Translations under genes and position numbers: made by a program
Part shown: positions 23,658 to 32,109 of the stretch, piece after piece
How the letters are laid out: the number at the start of each line of letters is the position of its first letter
How positions within the stretch are numbered: the first letter of the stretch is position 1
NCBI GenBank assembly: GCA_035651595.1
Contig: DASRFJ010000198.1
Span: 1 to 50,246 of the forward strand
Origin: JAFARZ01 sp035651595
Lineage (GTDB): Bacteria; Actinomycetota; Actinomycetes; Streptosporangiales; Streptosporangiaceae
Direction: 5' to 3'
Length of the DNA stretch: 50,246 nucleotides
Notes under the pieces: model-generated
Databases searched by the model: none
What the model was told of the DNA's origin: nothing
The model's input: the letters and a program-made list of their open reading frames with translations, nothing else

Positions 23658-24674
23658 ATGCTGGCGATGATCGTGAAGGAGTTCCGGCAACTGCGGCGCG
23701 ACCGCCGGACGCTGGCGATGATGATCGTGATGCCGGTACTGCTGCTCGTGGTGCTCGGCTACGCGGCCAGCTTCGACGTGTCCTCGATTCCGGTCGCCGC
23801 GGCGGGGCCGCACGCTGCGGCGGCGCTGCGCGGCCCGTTCACCGTCGTCGCGACGAACCCGCATCCGGACGCCGGCTGGGCGCGGAACCAGCTCCGCGAC
23901 GGGAACGCGGGGGTCGCCGTCGTCGGCGCGGGTAACAACGCGAAAGTGCTCGTCGACGGTACCCAGCTGTTCACCGCGCAGGCCGCCGAGCGCGCGCTCG
24001 CCAACACCAAAGCGAAAACGAACCAGGACCCCGCCGTGCAGATCCTGTACAACCCAGGGCTGAAGACCTCGTTCGTGATGATCCCCGGGCTTGCCGGGGT
24101 GATCCTGGTGTTCGTCGGCACGGTGGTGACCAGCCTCGGCGTGGTGCGGGAACGGCAGGCCGGCACGCTGGAGCAGCTGGCGGTCATGCCGCTGCGGCCC
24201 GCCGACGTGTACCTGGGGAAGATCGCCCCGTACTTCGGCGTCGCGGTGGCCGACCTGGCGATCGTGCTGGCCGTGGGCACAAGCGTGTTCGGCGTGCCGT
24301 TCCGCGGGTCGGCGGCCGTGTTCGGCCTCGGCGCGCTGCTGTTCGTGTTCGTCACGCTCGGCCTCGGCGTGCTGATCTCCAGCGTCTCGCAAACCCAGGG
24401 CCAGGCGATCCAGCTCGCGATCATGACGTTGCTGCCGCAGGTGCTGCTGTCCGGGCTGATCTTCCCGCTGTCCTCGATCGTCGCCGGGGTCCGGTGGATC
24501 GCGTACCTGCTGCCGCTCACCTACTTCACCGAGATCTCCCGCGGCGTGATGCTGCGCGCGGAACCCATCGGCGCCCTCTGGCAACCATTCCTCTACCTCA
24601 CGCTGCTCGGCGTTGCCATCACCGGGCTCGCCACGCTCCGGTTCCGCGCCTTCCTCTCGCCGAAGGAAAGCTGA
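23658..24674 (+). CDS. ABC-2 type transporter permease
   Basis: A 338-residue membrane protein with one N-terminal helix (MIVMPVLLLVVLGYAASF), a ~130-residue extracytoplasmic domain, then five hydrophobic segments. The conserved VRERQAGTLEQLAVMPLRP and LPLTYFTEISRGVMLR are typical of ABC-2/YhhJ-type drug exporters. ATG 23658 has GGGAGG 5 nt upstream. The stop overlaps the first ATPase start (TGATG). The product is an inner-membrane exporter subunit; the substrate is unknown. Confidence 0.9.
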   Translation: MLAMIVKEFRQLRRDRRTLAMMIVMPVLLLVVLGYAASFDVSSIPVAAAGPHAAAALRGPFTVVATNPHPDAGWARNQLRDGNAGVAVVGAGNNAKVLVDGTQLFTAQAAERALANTKAKTNQDPAVQILYNPGLKTSFVMIPGLAGVILVFVGTVVTSLGVVRERQAGTLEQLAVMPLRPADVYLGKIAPYFGVAVADLAIVLAVGTSVFGVPFRGSAAVFGLGALLFVFVTLGLGVLISSVSQTQGQAIQLAIMTLLPQVLLSGLIFPLSSIVAGVRWIAYLLPLTYFTEISRGVMLRAEPIGALWQPFLYLTLLGVAITGLATLRFRAFLSPKES

Positions 24675-25477
24675 TGGACTGGGGCGCCACAGACGTGACG
24701 GTAAGGTTCGGCCGGACCGTCGCACTCGAAGAGGTGAGCATAAAAGCCACCAAAGCAACAGTCACCGCCGTGGTCGGCGGCGACGGAGCCGGCAAGTCCA
24801 CGCTGCTGCGCTGCGTCGCGGGTGCGCTCGCGCCCGGATCCGGCACGATCGCAAGGCCCGAGGCACACCGGATCGGATACCTTCCGCCCGGCCAGGGTGG
24901 CTACGAGGATCTGTCCGTGACGGAGAACCTCCAGTTCGTTCTCAGCGCCTACAACATCCACCGGGAGCTGGACGACTACCTCGAGCGCAGCGGGCTGGCC
25001 GGGGTGCGCACCAGGCTCGCCGGGCATCTGTCGGGCGGGATGCGGCGCAAGCTCGGGGTGATCGCGGCGCTGCTGCCGGAGCCGGAACTGGCGGTGCTCG
25101 ACGAGCCGACGACCGGGGTCGACCCGGTGAGCCGGGCCGACATGTGGTGGCTGATCGCGCGGGCGGCCGCGGGCGGCGCGGCGGTGCTGCTCGCCACCAC
25201 GTACCTGGAGGAGGCGGCCCGCGCGGAGCGGGTGCTGGTGCTCGACGCCGGCCGGCCGCTGGTCGCCGGCCCGCCAGGCGAGGTGGTCGCGGCCATGCCA
25301 GGTGCCATCGTGCCGGTCCCGGACGAGCCCGCGGATCAGTCCGAACGACGACGCGCCTGGCGGCGCGCGGGCGGCTGGCGGGTGTGGCAGCCAGACGGGC
25401 ACGGCGGGCTGACGCCCGACCTCCAGGACGCGGTCTGTGTTGCCGCGATCAACCGGGAGCTGTCCGATGCTGGCTGA
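24674..25477 (+). CDS. ABC transporter ATP-binding protein 1
   Basis: A 267-residue ATPase. Walker A is GGDGAGKST, the signature is LSGGMRRKLG, Walker B is LAVLDEPTTGVDP, and the switch His is replaced in TTYLEEA (T-T-Y instead of S-T-H). The C-terminus lacks a further recognisable domain. It is coupled to the upstream permease and overlaps the next ATPase by 11 bp. Two ATPase genes in tandem with one permease resemble the fused two-ATPase YbhF/YhhJ systems, here as separate polypeptides. Confidence 0.9.
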   Translation: MDWGATDVTVRFGRTVALEEVSIKATKATVTAVVGGDGAGKSTLLRCVAGALAPGSGTIARPEAHRIGYLPPGQGGYEDLSVTENLQFVLSAYNIHRELDDYLERSGLAGVRTRLAGHLSGGMRRKLGVIAALLPEPELAVLDEPTTGVDPVSRADMWWLIARAAAGGAAVLLATTYLEEAARAERVLVLDAGRPLVAGPPGEVVAAMPGAIVPVPDEPADQSERRRAWRRAGGWRVWQPDGHGGLTPDLQDAVCVAAINRELSDAG

Positions 25478-26306
25478 GTGCGCGGGTGTGACCCGGCGGT
25501 TCGGGCGGTTCACCGCGGTGGACGGCGTGGACCTGACCGTCGAGCCCGGCGAGGTGATCGGGCTGCTGGGCGCGAACGGCGCCGGGAAGACGACGCTGAT
25601 CAAGATGCTGCTCGGGCTGCTGCCGGTCTCGGCGGGTGCGGTACGGCTGTTCGGCGAGCCGCCATCACGGGGAAGCCGGCGCCGGATCGGCTACCTGCCG
25701 CAGGGGCTTGGCCTGTACGAAGACCTGACCGTGGCGGACAACCTCGCGTTCTCCGGCCGCGTCTTCAACGCCCCCCGCGGCGTCCCGTCCGCGCTCGCCC
25801 GCTACAGCTCGACCCCGGTGCACGAGCTGCCGCTCGGCGTGGCGCGCCGGGTCGCGTTCGCCCAGGCGCTCGCGCACGACCCGGCGCTGCTGCTGCTCGA
25901 CGAGCCAACCTCGGGCGTGGACCCGCTGGGCCGGGCGCGGCTGTGGGAGACGATCGGCGGTGCCGCGGCCGCCGGCGCCGGGGTGATCGTGAGCACGCAC
26001 TACATGGAGGAAGCCGAGGAGTGCACCCGGCTGGTCGTGCTCGCCGCCGGCCGGGTGGTGGCCGAAGGCACCAGCGCCCAGATCACCGGCGACACGCGGA
26101 CCGTCGTGGTGCGGCGGCACGACTGGGCAACGGCGCTGACCGCACTGGACGAAGCCGGGCTGCGCGCGGTGCTGGCCGGGACCGGGGTGCTCCGGGTGCC
26201 CGGGGTCGCCGAGGCGCGGGTCACAGCCGCGATCGGCCCGGCCGGAGTCGGCACCGAACCCGCCACGCTGGAGGAGCGCTTCTTCCAGCTAGTCTCGGGT
26301 GCGTGA
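25467..26306 (+). CDS. ABC transporter ATP-binding protein 2, degenerate signature
   Basis: A 279-residue ATPase with Walker A GANGAGKTT, Walker B LLLLDEPTSGVDP and the switch STHYMEEAEE intact. The ABC signature, normally L-S-G-G-Q, is LPLGV (in HELPLGVARRVAFAQ), so one composite ATP site may be inactive. Such asymmetry is known in heterodimeric exporters. ATG 25467 has GGGAGC upstream. The C-terminal ~60 residues carry an ACT-like tail seen in drug-exporter ATPases. The stop overlaps the TetR start. Confidence 0.88.
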   Translation: MLAECAGVTRRFGRFTAVDGVDLTVEPGEVIGLLGANGAGKTTLIKMLLGLLPVSAGAVRLFGEPPSRGSRRRIGYLPQGLGLYEDLTVADNLAFSGRVFNAPRGVPSALARYSSTPVHELPLGVARRVAFAQALAHDPALLLLDEPTSGVDPLGRARLWETIGGAAAAGAGVIVSTHYMEEAEECTRLVVLAAGRVVAEGTSAQITGDTRTVVVRRHDWATALTALDEAGLRAVLAGTGVLRVPGVAEARVTAAIGPAGVGTEPATLEERFFQLVSGA

Positions 26307-26920
26307 CGGAGAGCGCACGGCGAAGGCGCGCCGGACGGCGCGGCGGCGACAGCGACACCCGTACCGCGATCCTGGACGCGGCGCGGCGGGAGTTCGGCGA
26401 GCACGGCTACGACGCCGCCACGATCCGCGGCATCGCCGCCGTCGCCGAAGTCAATCCGGCGCTGGTGCACCACTTCTACGGGACCAAGGAGCAGTTGTTC
26501 GCGGCCGCGATGCGGATCCCGGTCGTGCCGAGCGAGGTGATCAAAGCGCTCGCTCCGGATTCGCCCGACCACCTCGGCGAGGCGCTGGTGCGGACCCTGC
26601 TCACGGCCTGGGAGGTCGCGGACGTGCGTGAGGCGTTCCTCGGGCTGGTCCGCTCCGCGGCGACCAGCGAGCAGGGGGCCGCGATGCTCCGGGAGTTCGT
26701 GACCGGCACGATCCTCGCCGCCGTGGCGCAGATGGCCGGCGGCCCGGACGAGGCAGGCCGGCGCTACCGGGCGTCGCTGGCGGCGAGCCAGGTCGTCGGG
26801 CTCGCGTTCACCCGGTACCTGCTCCGGCTGGAGCCGATCGCGTCGGCGAGCGCCGACGACCTGGTCGCGGCCATCGGGCCGGTCATCCAGCGGTACCTGA
26901 CCGGAGAGCTAGCGGGGTAG
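26303..26920 (+). CDS. TetR-family regulator of the ABC exporter operon
   Basis: A 205-residue regulator. The N-terminal DNA-binding domain reads AILDAARREFGEHGYDAATI followed by RGIAAVAEVNPALVHHFYGTKEQLF, the classic TetR helix-turn-helix. The C-terminal ligand domain matches the TetR_C type found with ABC-2 exporters. GTG 26303 overlaps the ATPase stop by 4 bp, so the repressor is the last gene of the operon it probably controls. Its 3' end overlaps the convergent NaeI-like gene by 12 bp. Confidence 0.9.
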   Translation: MTESARRRRAGRRGGDSDTRTAILDAARREFGEHGYDAATIRGIAAVAEVNPALVHHFYGTKEQLFAAAMRIPVVPSEVIKALAPDSPDHLGEALVRTLLTAWEVADVREAFLGLVRSAATSEQGAAMLREFVTGTILAAVAQMAGGPDEAGRRYRASLAASQVVGLAFTRYLLRLEPIASASADDLVAAIGPVIQRYLTGELAG

Positions 26921-27988
26921 TGCGGGTGCGCGTTCGGCCGGGTCGCCCGACCCGGCCAGCGCCCAGTCGGCGCCGTCCAGGCGGATGAACCTCGCGTCGA
27001 AGCGCAGCACGCCGCCCGAGGCCGCCCCGTCGACCAGCCGCGTCAGCCGCGCGCTCACGAACTCACCCGGCCCTGGCTTCGGCAGTCCCAGCGCACTGGC
27101 CAGTCCCTGGTCGCCCGCGTAGTCGCCGAAGATCACTATCCCCTCGTCCCGCAGCTGATCCCGTGCGCCGCCGCCGTCGCGGACCCGCTTCATGTAGTCG
27201 TCCTGCATCGCGACCGTGGCGACCACCGTGCGGCTCACCCGCATGCCCAGTGCCTGCCGGAACAGTTCGTTCACCCGTTGCTGGCCAGAAGCGGGCGCGA
27301 AAACTGAAACCACAGCCCGTTCCGATAGCCGCAGGAGGATGTTTTCCTGCAACGGCGCGCGCGCGTGCAGCCACAGCACCGAGCCGCGGCCTTCGTCGTT
27401 CAGCGATCGTTTCAGGTCCCGGTTGCCGGCCGGGCGCAGCAGCTCCGGCCGGGCACGCAGCAGGCCGGCGGACCAGGTGCCCTCGTCGTCGCTGGCCTGG
27501 ATGACCAGCAGCAGCTTGCCGACCGCCTCCGGCGGGATCATCCAGCCGCCCACCCGGTGCGAGAACTTGCAGTCCACGTCCGCGCCGGCGATCGAGTAGT
27601 CCAGGGCCGCCCCGTCCGCCAGGCGCAGCGCGCGTTGCACGTTGATCTCCACCAGCGTGCCGGCGTGCGTCTTCTCCGTCTTGTGCAGCTGATCCCAGCG
27701 GTACCGGCCGGTGTGCTGGCCGTCCAGCAGCATGTCGAACGCGCGGCGGATCGCGCCCGCCATCAGCGCGCCGTCGGGGTCGAGCGTGGCCAGGGCCGTG
27801 GCGACGGCGGCGAGTTCAGGGTCGTCGCCCGCGGCGACGTCGAAAACCGGCGGCACCTCGGCCAGGCCGGGCAGCACGCCCGGGTCCGCGGCCGGCTCCT
27901 CCGCCGGCATGCCCGGCAGGACGAGCTGTCCGGGCAACGGCAACGGCGCCGGTAGCGGCGCGGGCACGCTCTGCTCGCTAACGTTCAC
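26909..27988 (-). CDS. NaeI-type type II restriction endonuclease
   Basis: A 359-residue homologue of NaeI, which recognises GCCGGC and needs two sites for cleavage. The Endo domain is intact: E114 in GTLVEIN, D130 in LDYSIAG, and D139/K141 in DVDCKF match the NaeI catalytic set. DQLHKTEKTH is identical to NaeI, and the C-terminal DNA-binding CAP-like Topo domain is present (RVNELFR, ATVAMQDDYMKRVR, GGAR). The ligase-like motif is LLDGQ with Leu where a ligase has Lys, as in native NaeI. A ~45-residue Pro-rich N-terminal extension is extra. Start GTG 27988 or 28018. No DNA methyltransferase is in the window. It lies in tandem with the LysR gene. Confidence 0.92.
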   Translation of the reverse strand: MNVSEQSVPAPLPAPLPLPGQLVLPGMPAEEPAADPGVLPGLAEVPPVFDVAAGDDPELAAVATALATLDPDGALMAGAIRRAFDMLLDGQHTGRYRWDQLHKTEKTHAGTLVEINVQRALRLADGAALDYSIAGADVDCKFSHRVGGWMIPPEAVGKLLLVIQASDDEGTWSAGLLRARPELLRPAGNRDLKRSLNDEGRGSVLWLHARAPLQENILLRLSERAVVSVFAPASGQQRVNELFRQALGMRVSRTVVATVAMQDDYMKRVRDGGGARDQLRDEGIVIFGDYAGDQGLASALGLPKPGPGEFVSARLTRLVDGAASGGVLRFDARFIRLDGADWALAGSGDPAERAPALPR

Positions 27989-28916
27989 CAGGCGAGGGTA
28001 GCGGAGGTTCGGCGGCACTACGCAGCGCGTCCATCAGCTCGGTCACGGCCGGCGGGTCCGGCGGGTCGCCGTAGCGCACCGCGTACACGTAGCGGCGGGT
28101 GCCCGGCAGCGGGCTCGACCGCACGCCGGGATGCCGGGCGGCACGCAGGCACAGCGCGGGCAGCGTGGAAACGCCCAGCTCGGCGGCCACGAGCGCCTGG
28201 ACGGCGACGTAGTCGTCGGTGATGAACGCGATCTTCGGCGTGAACCCGGCGACCGTGCACTGGGCAAGCAGGTGGGCGCGGCAGCGGTCGCAGCCGGCGA
28301 TCCAGCGGTGCCGCGCGTACTGCGACAACTCGGGCGAGTCGCCCCCCGCGTCGCGGGCCGAGGTGACCAGGTGCACCGGCTCTTCGAGCAGCAGCCGTTC
28401 CCGCAGGCCCTCGGTGACGTCCACATCGCCGTCCTCGTCCGCGGGCGCGACCAGGGCCTCCGTGTCGTACCGGAACACGAGCGCGACGTCGACGTATCCG
28501 GCCCGGAGCATGCGCAGGGCTTCGGGGGGCTCGGCCTCGGTCAGGCGCAGGTCGACGCCGGGGTTCGCGCCGCGCAGGTACGCGGCGGCGGCCGGCACGA
28601 TCGTGCCGAGCGCCGACGGGAACGCGGCCAGCCGCAGCCGCCCGGCGCGCAGCCCGGTGTACGCGGCCAGTTCGTTCTCCGCGGCGTCGAGCCGCCCGAT
28701 GACTTCGGCGGCGCGCTCGGCGAGGAGCCGGCCCGCGTCGGTCAGCCGGATGCCGCGCCCGGCCCGCTGGATGAGCTTGGTGCCGGTCTCCGACTCGAGC
28801 CGGGCGAGGTGGTGGCTGACCGAGGGCTGGGCGTAGTTCAGCGCGCGGGCGGCCGCGGTCACCGAGCCGTAGCGGGCCACCGCGACCAGCACCCGCAGCC
28901 TGGTCACGTCCAGCAT
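27978..28916 (-). CDS. LysR-family transcriptional regulator
   Basis: A 312-residue LysR regulator: winged HTH at residues 1-60 (VARYGSVTAAARALNYAQPS, VSHHLARLE) followed by a two-lobed effector domain. A cysteine-containing GCDRCRAH stretch in lobe 2 is uncommon. The 3' end overlaps the NaeI-like start, so both may be read from one promoter. LysR genes usually diverge from their target; here the upstream 184 bp holds no divergent gene, so the target may be the nuclease gene itself or one elsewhere. Confidence 0.88.
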   Translation of the reverse strand: MLDVTRLRVLVAVARYGSVTAAARALNYAQPSVSHHLARLESETGTKLIQRAGRGIRLTDAGRLLAERAAEVIGRLDAAENELAAYTGLRAGRLRLAAFPSALGTIVPAAAAYLRGANPGVDLRLTEAEPPEALRMLRAGYVDVALVFRYDTEALVAPADEDGDVDVTEGLRERLLLEEPVHLVTSARDAGGDSPELSQYARHRWIAGCDRCRAHLLAQCTVAGFTPKIAFITDDYVAVQALVAAELGVSTLPALCLRAARHPGVRSSPLPGTRRYVYAVRYGDPPDPPAVTELMDALRSAAEPPLPSPGER

Positions 28917-29100
28917 TATTCGACTATAGATCTTACTTATCGGTTAGCCCACACCCCCATACCCGACTAATTCATCCAGCTAGGACCGCCGTCTAGGACC
29001 GCCCGTCGAGGAGCGGACCGTTCGGATCCCGTACGGGCTCTCCCGCGTACCCGCGGCTAGTGCCCCGAGCTCCACCCGGGGCACGCCGAGGAACGTGACG
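28917..29100 (-). pseudogene. Intergenic region with possible ureohydrolase-like remnant
   Basis: On the minus strand a short frame around 28980-29130 reads DVTFLGVPR and later AGTRESPYGIRTVRS. This faintly resembles the N-terminal loop of agmatinase/arginase proteins (V-G-V-P then G-A-R-x-G-P-x-x-I-R), without any metal ligands. It may be a gene remnant or chance. The 60 bp next to the LysR start are AT-rich and should hold its promoter. Confidence 0.2.
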
Positions 29101-31263
29101 TCAGGACCGAACATGCCGCGGACTGTCTCCATAGCCCTCCATGATCGCAGCCGGCTCCCGCCGCGCCGGGGCGGCCTCAATCCTGCGCGGCGCCCATGGC
29201 AGCCACCAGTTGGCCGTGCCGAGCAGCTCCATCACGGCCGGCACCAGGACCAGCCGCACCACGGTCGCGTCGATCAGCACCGCGACCGCGAGGCCGAGCC
29301 CGATCTGCTTCACCGCCACGTCCGGGGTGAGCACGAAGGACAGGAACACCACCACCATGATCGCCGCCGCCGCGGTGATCACCCGTGCGGTCGAGACGAG
29401 CCCGTGCGTAACGGCCCGGTGGTTGTCGCCGGTCGCGTCCCACGCCTCGCGGATCCGCGACAGGAGGAACACCTCGTAGTCCATGCTCAGCCCGAAGAGG
29501 ATGACGAACAGGAACATCGGCACCCACGTGGTCACCGGCATCTTCTCCGGGAAGCCGAACAGCTGGTGCCCCCAGCCCCACTGCGTCACCGCGGTCAGCA
29601 CGCCGTACGCGGCGGTGATCGACAGCAGGTTCATCACCGCGGCCTTGACCGCGACGACCACGGACCGGAACACGACGATGAGCAGCAGCATGGACAGCGC
29701 GACGACCACGCCGATCAGCCACGGCAGCCGCTGGCCGACCAGGTTCGCGAACGTGACGGCTCCGGCGTTCGGCCCGGTCAAGTACCCCCTTTCTCCCCGG
29801 GGGTACGCGTCGGACGGCAGCACGGTGTCCCGCAGCTTGTTCACCAGCACGTTGGTCGCCGGGTTCTGCTCGCCCGTGGCGGGGTACGCGACGAACATCG
29901 TGGCCTGCCGGTCTTCGCTGGTCACCGGCGGTGTCACCGCGGCGATCCCGTTCGTTTGCGCTATCTGCGCGGGCAGGCTTCCGGCGCTGGCGCCGCGGAT
30001 GGTAACGATCAGCGGCGCGTCGAACCCGGGCCCGAAGCCCTCGGCCATCGTGGCGTAGCTGGCGTATCCCATCGTGCCCCTGGCCTGTGACGACTCGTCC
30101 GGCATGGCAAGCTTCATGGCCAGCGTCGGCGCGGCGAGGACGAGGATGACGGCCGCTGACACGCTGGCCGCTATCACGGGGTGCCGTTGGATCATTTCCG
30201 CATAACGAACTGTCCTGCTTGGCCCGCGCTGCTGCTTCCTGCTGAATCGCGACGGCTTCGCGAGCCGCGTCCCGCTGAACCCGAGCAAGGCGGGCAGCAG
30301 GGTGAGCGAGGCGAGCACGGTCATCGCCACGGTGGCCGCGGCGGCGATCGCGACGCCGTTCAGCAGCGACTGGCGCAGCACGAGCAGGCCCAGCATGCCG
30401 ATCACCACGGTCGTTCCGGCGGTGAGGACAGACTTGCCCGCCGTGCGCATCGCGGTGTGGACGGCCTGCTCCGGTGTGCGTCCGTCGTGCAACTCGCTGC
30501 GGAACCTCGTGACGATGAACAGCGCGTAGTCCACGCCGACGCCCAGGCCGATCATCGCCGCGATGATGGGGGAGAAGGACGGGGCCGGGACAATGTGCCC
30601 GAGCAGCGCGATGATCGACAACCCGGAGCCGATCCCCATCAGCGCGGTGGCGATCGGCAGCCCCATCGCCAGCAGCGAGCCGAACGCGATCAGCAGCACC
30701 ACCGCGGCCGCGCCCACGCCGATCCCGTTCGAGGCCCCGCCGTACGGTGTTTCGGCCAGGTCGACGGCGTCGCCCCCGAGGTAATACTGGACGCCGCCGC
30801 CGCTGGCCTTCGTGGCGTCGGCCATCAGCGCCTTCGCCTCGCCGGTGGGAACCGTGGTCTCGTCGAACTGGATGGTCACGAACCCGATGTGCCCGTCCTT
30901 GGCCACGTGCAGGCCGGAGACGCCGGTCACATGCGCCGCGTTCCGGAACGCCCCGAGCAACCCGGCCAACCCAGGCATCCCGCTCACCTCAGGCGCCTCA
31001 GGCGCCCCAGGCGCCCTCAACTCATTCCTAGTTTTCTGATCGGTAATCGGCTCAGTTGACTTGATCGCCAGCGTGAGCGTGTCGCCGGACTGGCGGGCGA
31101 AGTGCTGGTTCAGCAGCGTCTGCCCGGTGTCGGTGCCCTTAAAGGTGTCCTGCGCCGCGGCGCCGAACCGCGTCCACAGCGTGATGAGGCACGCCACCGC
31201 CAGAATCCAGCTAATCAGCGTCGTTTTCCGGTTGCGGTAGCACGCAAGCCCTAGAGTTCCCAT
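29101..31263 (-). CDS. MMPL-family RND transporter
   Basis: A 720-residue RND-superfamily exporter with two repeats of six membrane segments and two large extracytoplasmic domains. Each half has the proton-relay Asp-Tyr pair: GLGVGVDYALFIVTRFR in the first and LFGLSMDYEVFLLSRIRE in the second. Actinobacterial MMPL proteins export lipids or siderophores or confer drug resistance. The start is ATG 31263; the frame extends to 32085, but that part is antisense to the metallo-beta-lactamase-fold gene. The gene is divergent from that gene, with a palindromic site between them. Confidence 0.92.
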   Translation of the reverse strand: MGTLGLACYRNRKTTLISWILAVACLITLWTRFGAAAQDTFKGTDTGQTLLNQHFARQSGDTLTLAIKSTEPITDQKTRNELRAPGAPEAPEVSGMPGLAGLLGAFRNAAHVTGVSGLHVAKDGHIGFVTIQFDETTVPTGEAKALMADATKASGGGVQYYLGGDAVDLAETPYGGASNGIGVGAAAVVLLIAFGSLLAMGLPIATALMGIGSGLSIIALLGHIVPAPSFSPIIAAMIGLGVGVDYALFIVTRFRSELHDGRTPEQAVHTAMRTAGKSVLTAGTTVVIGMLGLLVLRQSLLNGVAIAAAATVAMTVLASLTLLPALLGFSGTRLAKPSRFSRKQQRGPSRTVRYAEMIQRHPVIAASVSAAVILVLAAPTLAMKLAMPDESSQARGTMGYASYATMAEGFGPGFDAPLIVTIRGASAGSLPAQIAQTNGIAAVTPPVTSEDRQATMFVAYPATGEQNPATNVLVNKLRDTVLPSDAYPRGERGYLTGPNAGAVTFANLVGQRLPWLIGVVVALSMLLLIVVFRSVVVAVKAAVMNLLSITAAYGVLTAVTQWGWGHQLFGFPEKMPVTTWVPMFLFVILFGLSMDYEVFLLSRIREAWDATGDNHRAVTHGLVSTARVITAAAAIMVVVFLSFVLTPDVAVKQIGLGLAVAVLIDATVVRLVLVPAVMELLGTANWWLPWAPRRIEAAPARREPAAIMEGYGDSPRHVRS

Positions 31264-31321
31264 AGCGTTAACCCTGCTAGGGGCGCGTCCAGAAGGCGTC
31301 CTACGCTGGGAGACACTTGGG

Positions 31322-31341
31322 CGTACTCCACCGGGAGTACG
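31322..31341. promoter_or_regulatory. Perfect palindrome in the divergent MMPL / MBL-fold promoter gap
   Basis: CGTACTCC-ACCG-GGAGTACG forms an 8-bp perfect inverted repeat with a 4-bp spacer, 58 bp before the MMPL start and 22 bp before the MBL-fold start. Symmetry and position suggest an operator shared by both genes; no regulator gene adjoins. Confidence 0.6.
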
Positions 31342-31362
31342 TGGCCCTGAGGGGGTATTGCC

Positions 31363-32109
31363 GTGCTGGTACAGGTTGCGGACCGTATCCACCGCGTGTC
31401 CGGGGGCGTGACGAACTTCTATCTGATCGAAGAGTCCGGCAAGTACACGGTGGTCGACGCCGGGACGCCACAGGACTGGAAGCTGCTGGTCAGTTCGCTC
31501 TCGGAGCTGGGCGCGACGGCCAATGACCTCGACGCGGTGCTGGTCACCCACGCGCACACGGACCACGTCGGCTTCGCCGAACAGGCCCGGACGGATGCGG
31601 GTGCCGTCGTGTGGATCCACGAAGCGGACGCCGAAGCCGCACGGCAGGGCAAGCTGCAATGGAAGAACGAGCGGAGCAGCTTCAGCCCGCGCTATCTGTC
31701 GCGCGGCACGTTCTGGTCCACGGCACTGTCGCTGGGCAAGCGGGGCGCCACCAAGCTCGTCCCCATCAAGGAGGTGTCGTCGTTCCGCGACGGGGAGGTC
31801 ATCGAGGTGCCCGGCTCGCCGCGTGCGCTGCACACGCCCGGACACACCCCCGGCAGCGCCGCGATCGTCGTGGAAAGCAGAAGCGCCCTGATGACCGGCG
31901 ACGCCCTGTGCACCTGGAACGCCTACACCGGCCGGGTCGGACCCCAGATCATGCCGTCGGCGCTGAACATGAGCAACGCCCAAGCCTTTGAGTCGCTGGA
32001 CCGCCTGGCAACGGTAACCGCCGACGTCATCCTCCCCGGCCACGGCGACCCCTTTACTCAAGGCATCCCGGAAGCAATCCGCCAAGCCCGCGCCGCCGGA
32101 ACGTCATGA
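31363..32109 (+). CDS. Metallo-beta-lactamase-fold hydrolase
   Basis: A 248-residue protein with the metal motif THAHTDH (H63, H65, D67, H68), a further His in LHTPGHTPGS, Asp in LMTGDALCT and the final His in LPGHGDPF. This complete binuclear set is typical of lactonase or glyoxalase-II-like hydrolases. The length is normal. GTG 31363 follows a GGGGG tract. It is transcribed divergently from the MMPL transporter. The stop codon lies within a strong hairpin. The substrate is unknown. Confidence 0.9.
   Translation: MLVQVADRIHRVSGGVTNFYLIEESGKYTVVDAGTPQDWKLLVSSLSELGATANDLDAVLVTHAHTDHVGFAEQARTDAGAVVWIHEADAEAARQGKLQWKNERSSFSPRYLSRGTFWSTALSLGKRGATKLVPIKEVSSFRDGEVIEVPGSPRALHTPGHTPGSAAIVVESRSALMTGDALCTWNAYTGRVGPQIMPSALNMSNAQAFESLDRLATVTADVILPGHGDPFTQGIPEAIRQARAAGTS

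Noticed and set aside
29101..32085. A 994-residue frame extending the MMPL gene upstream to 32085
   Set aside because: The extra 270 residues are exactly antisense to the well-supported MBL-fold gene; the MMPL family start fits ATG 31263.
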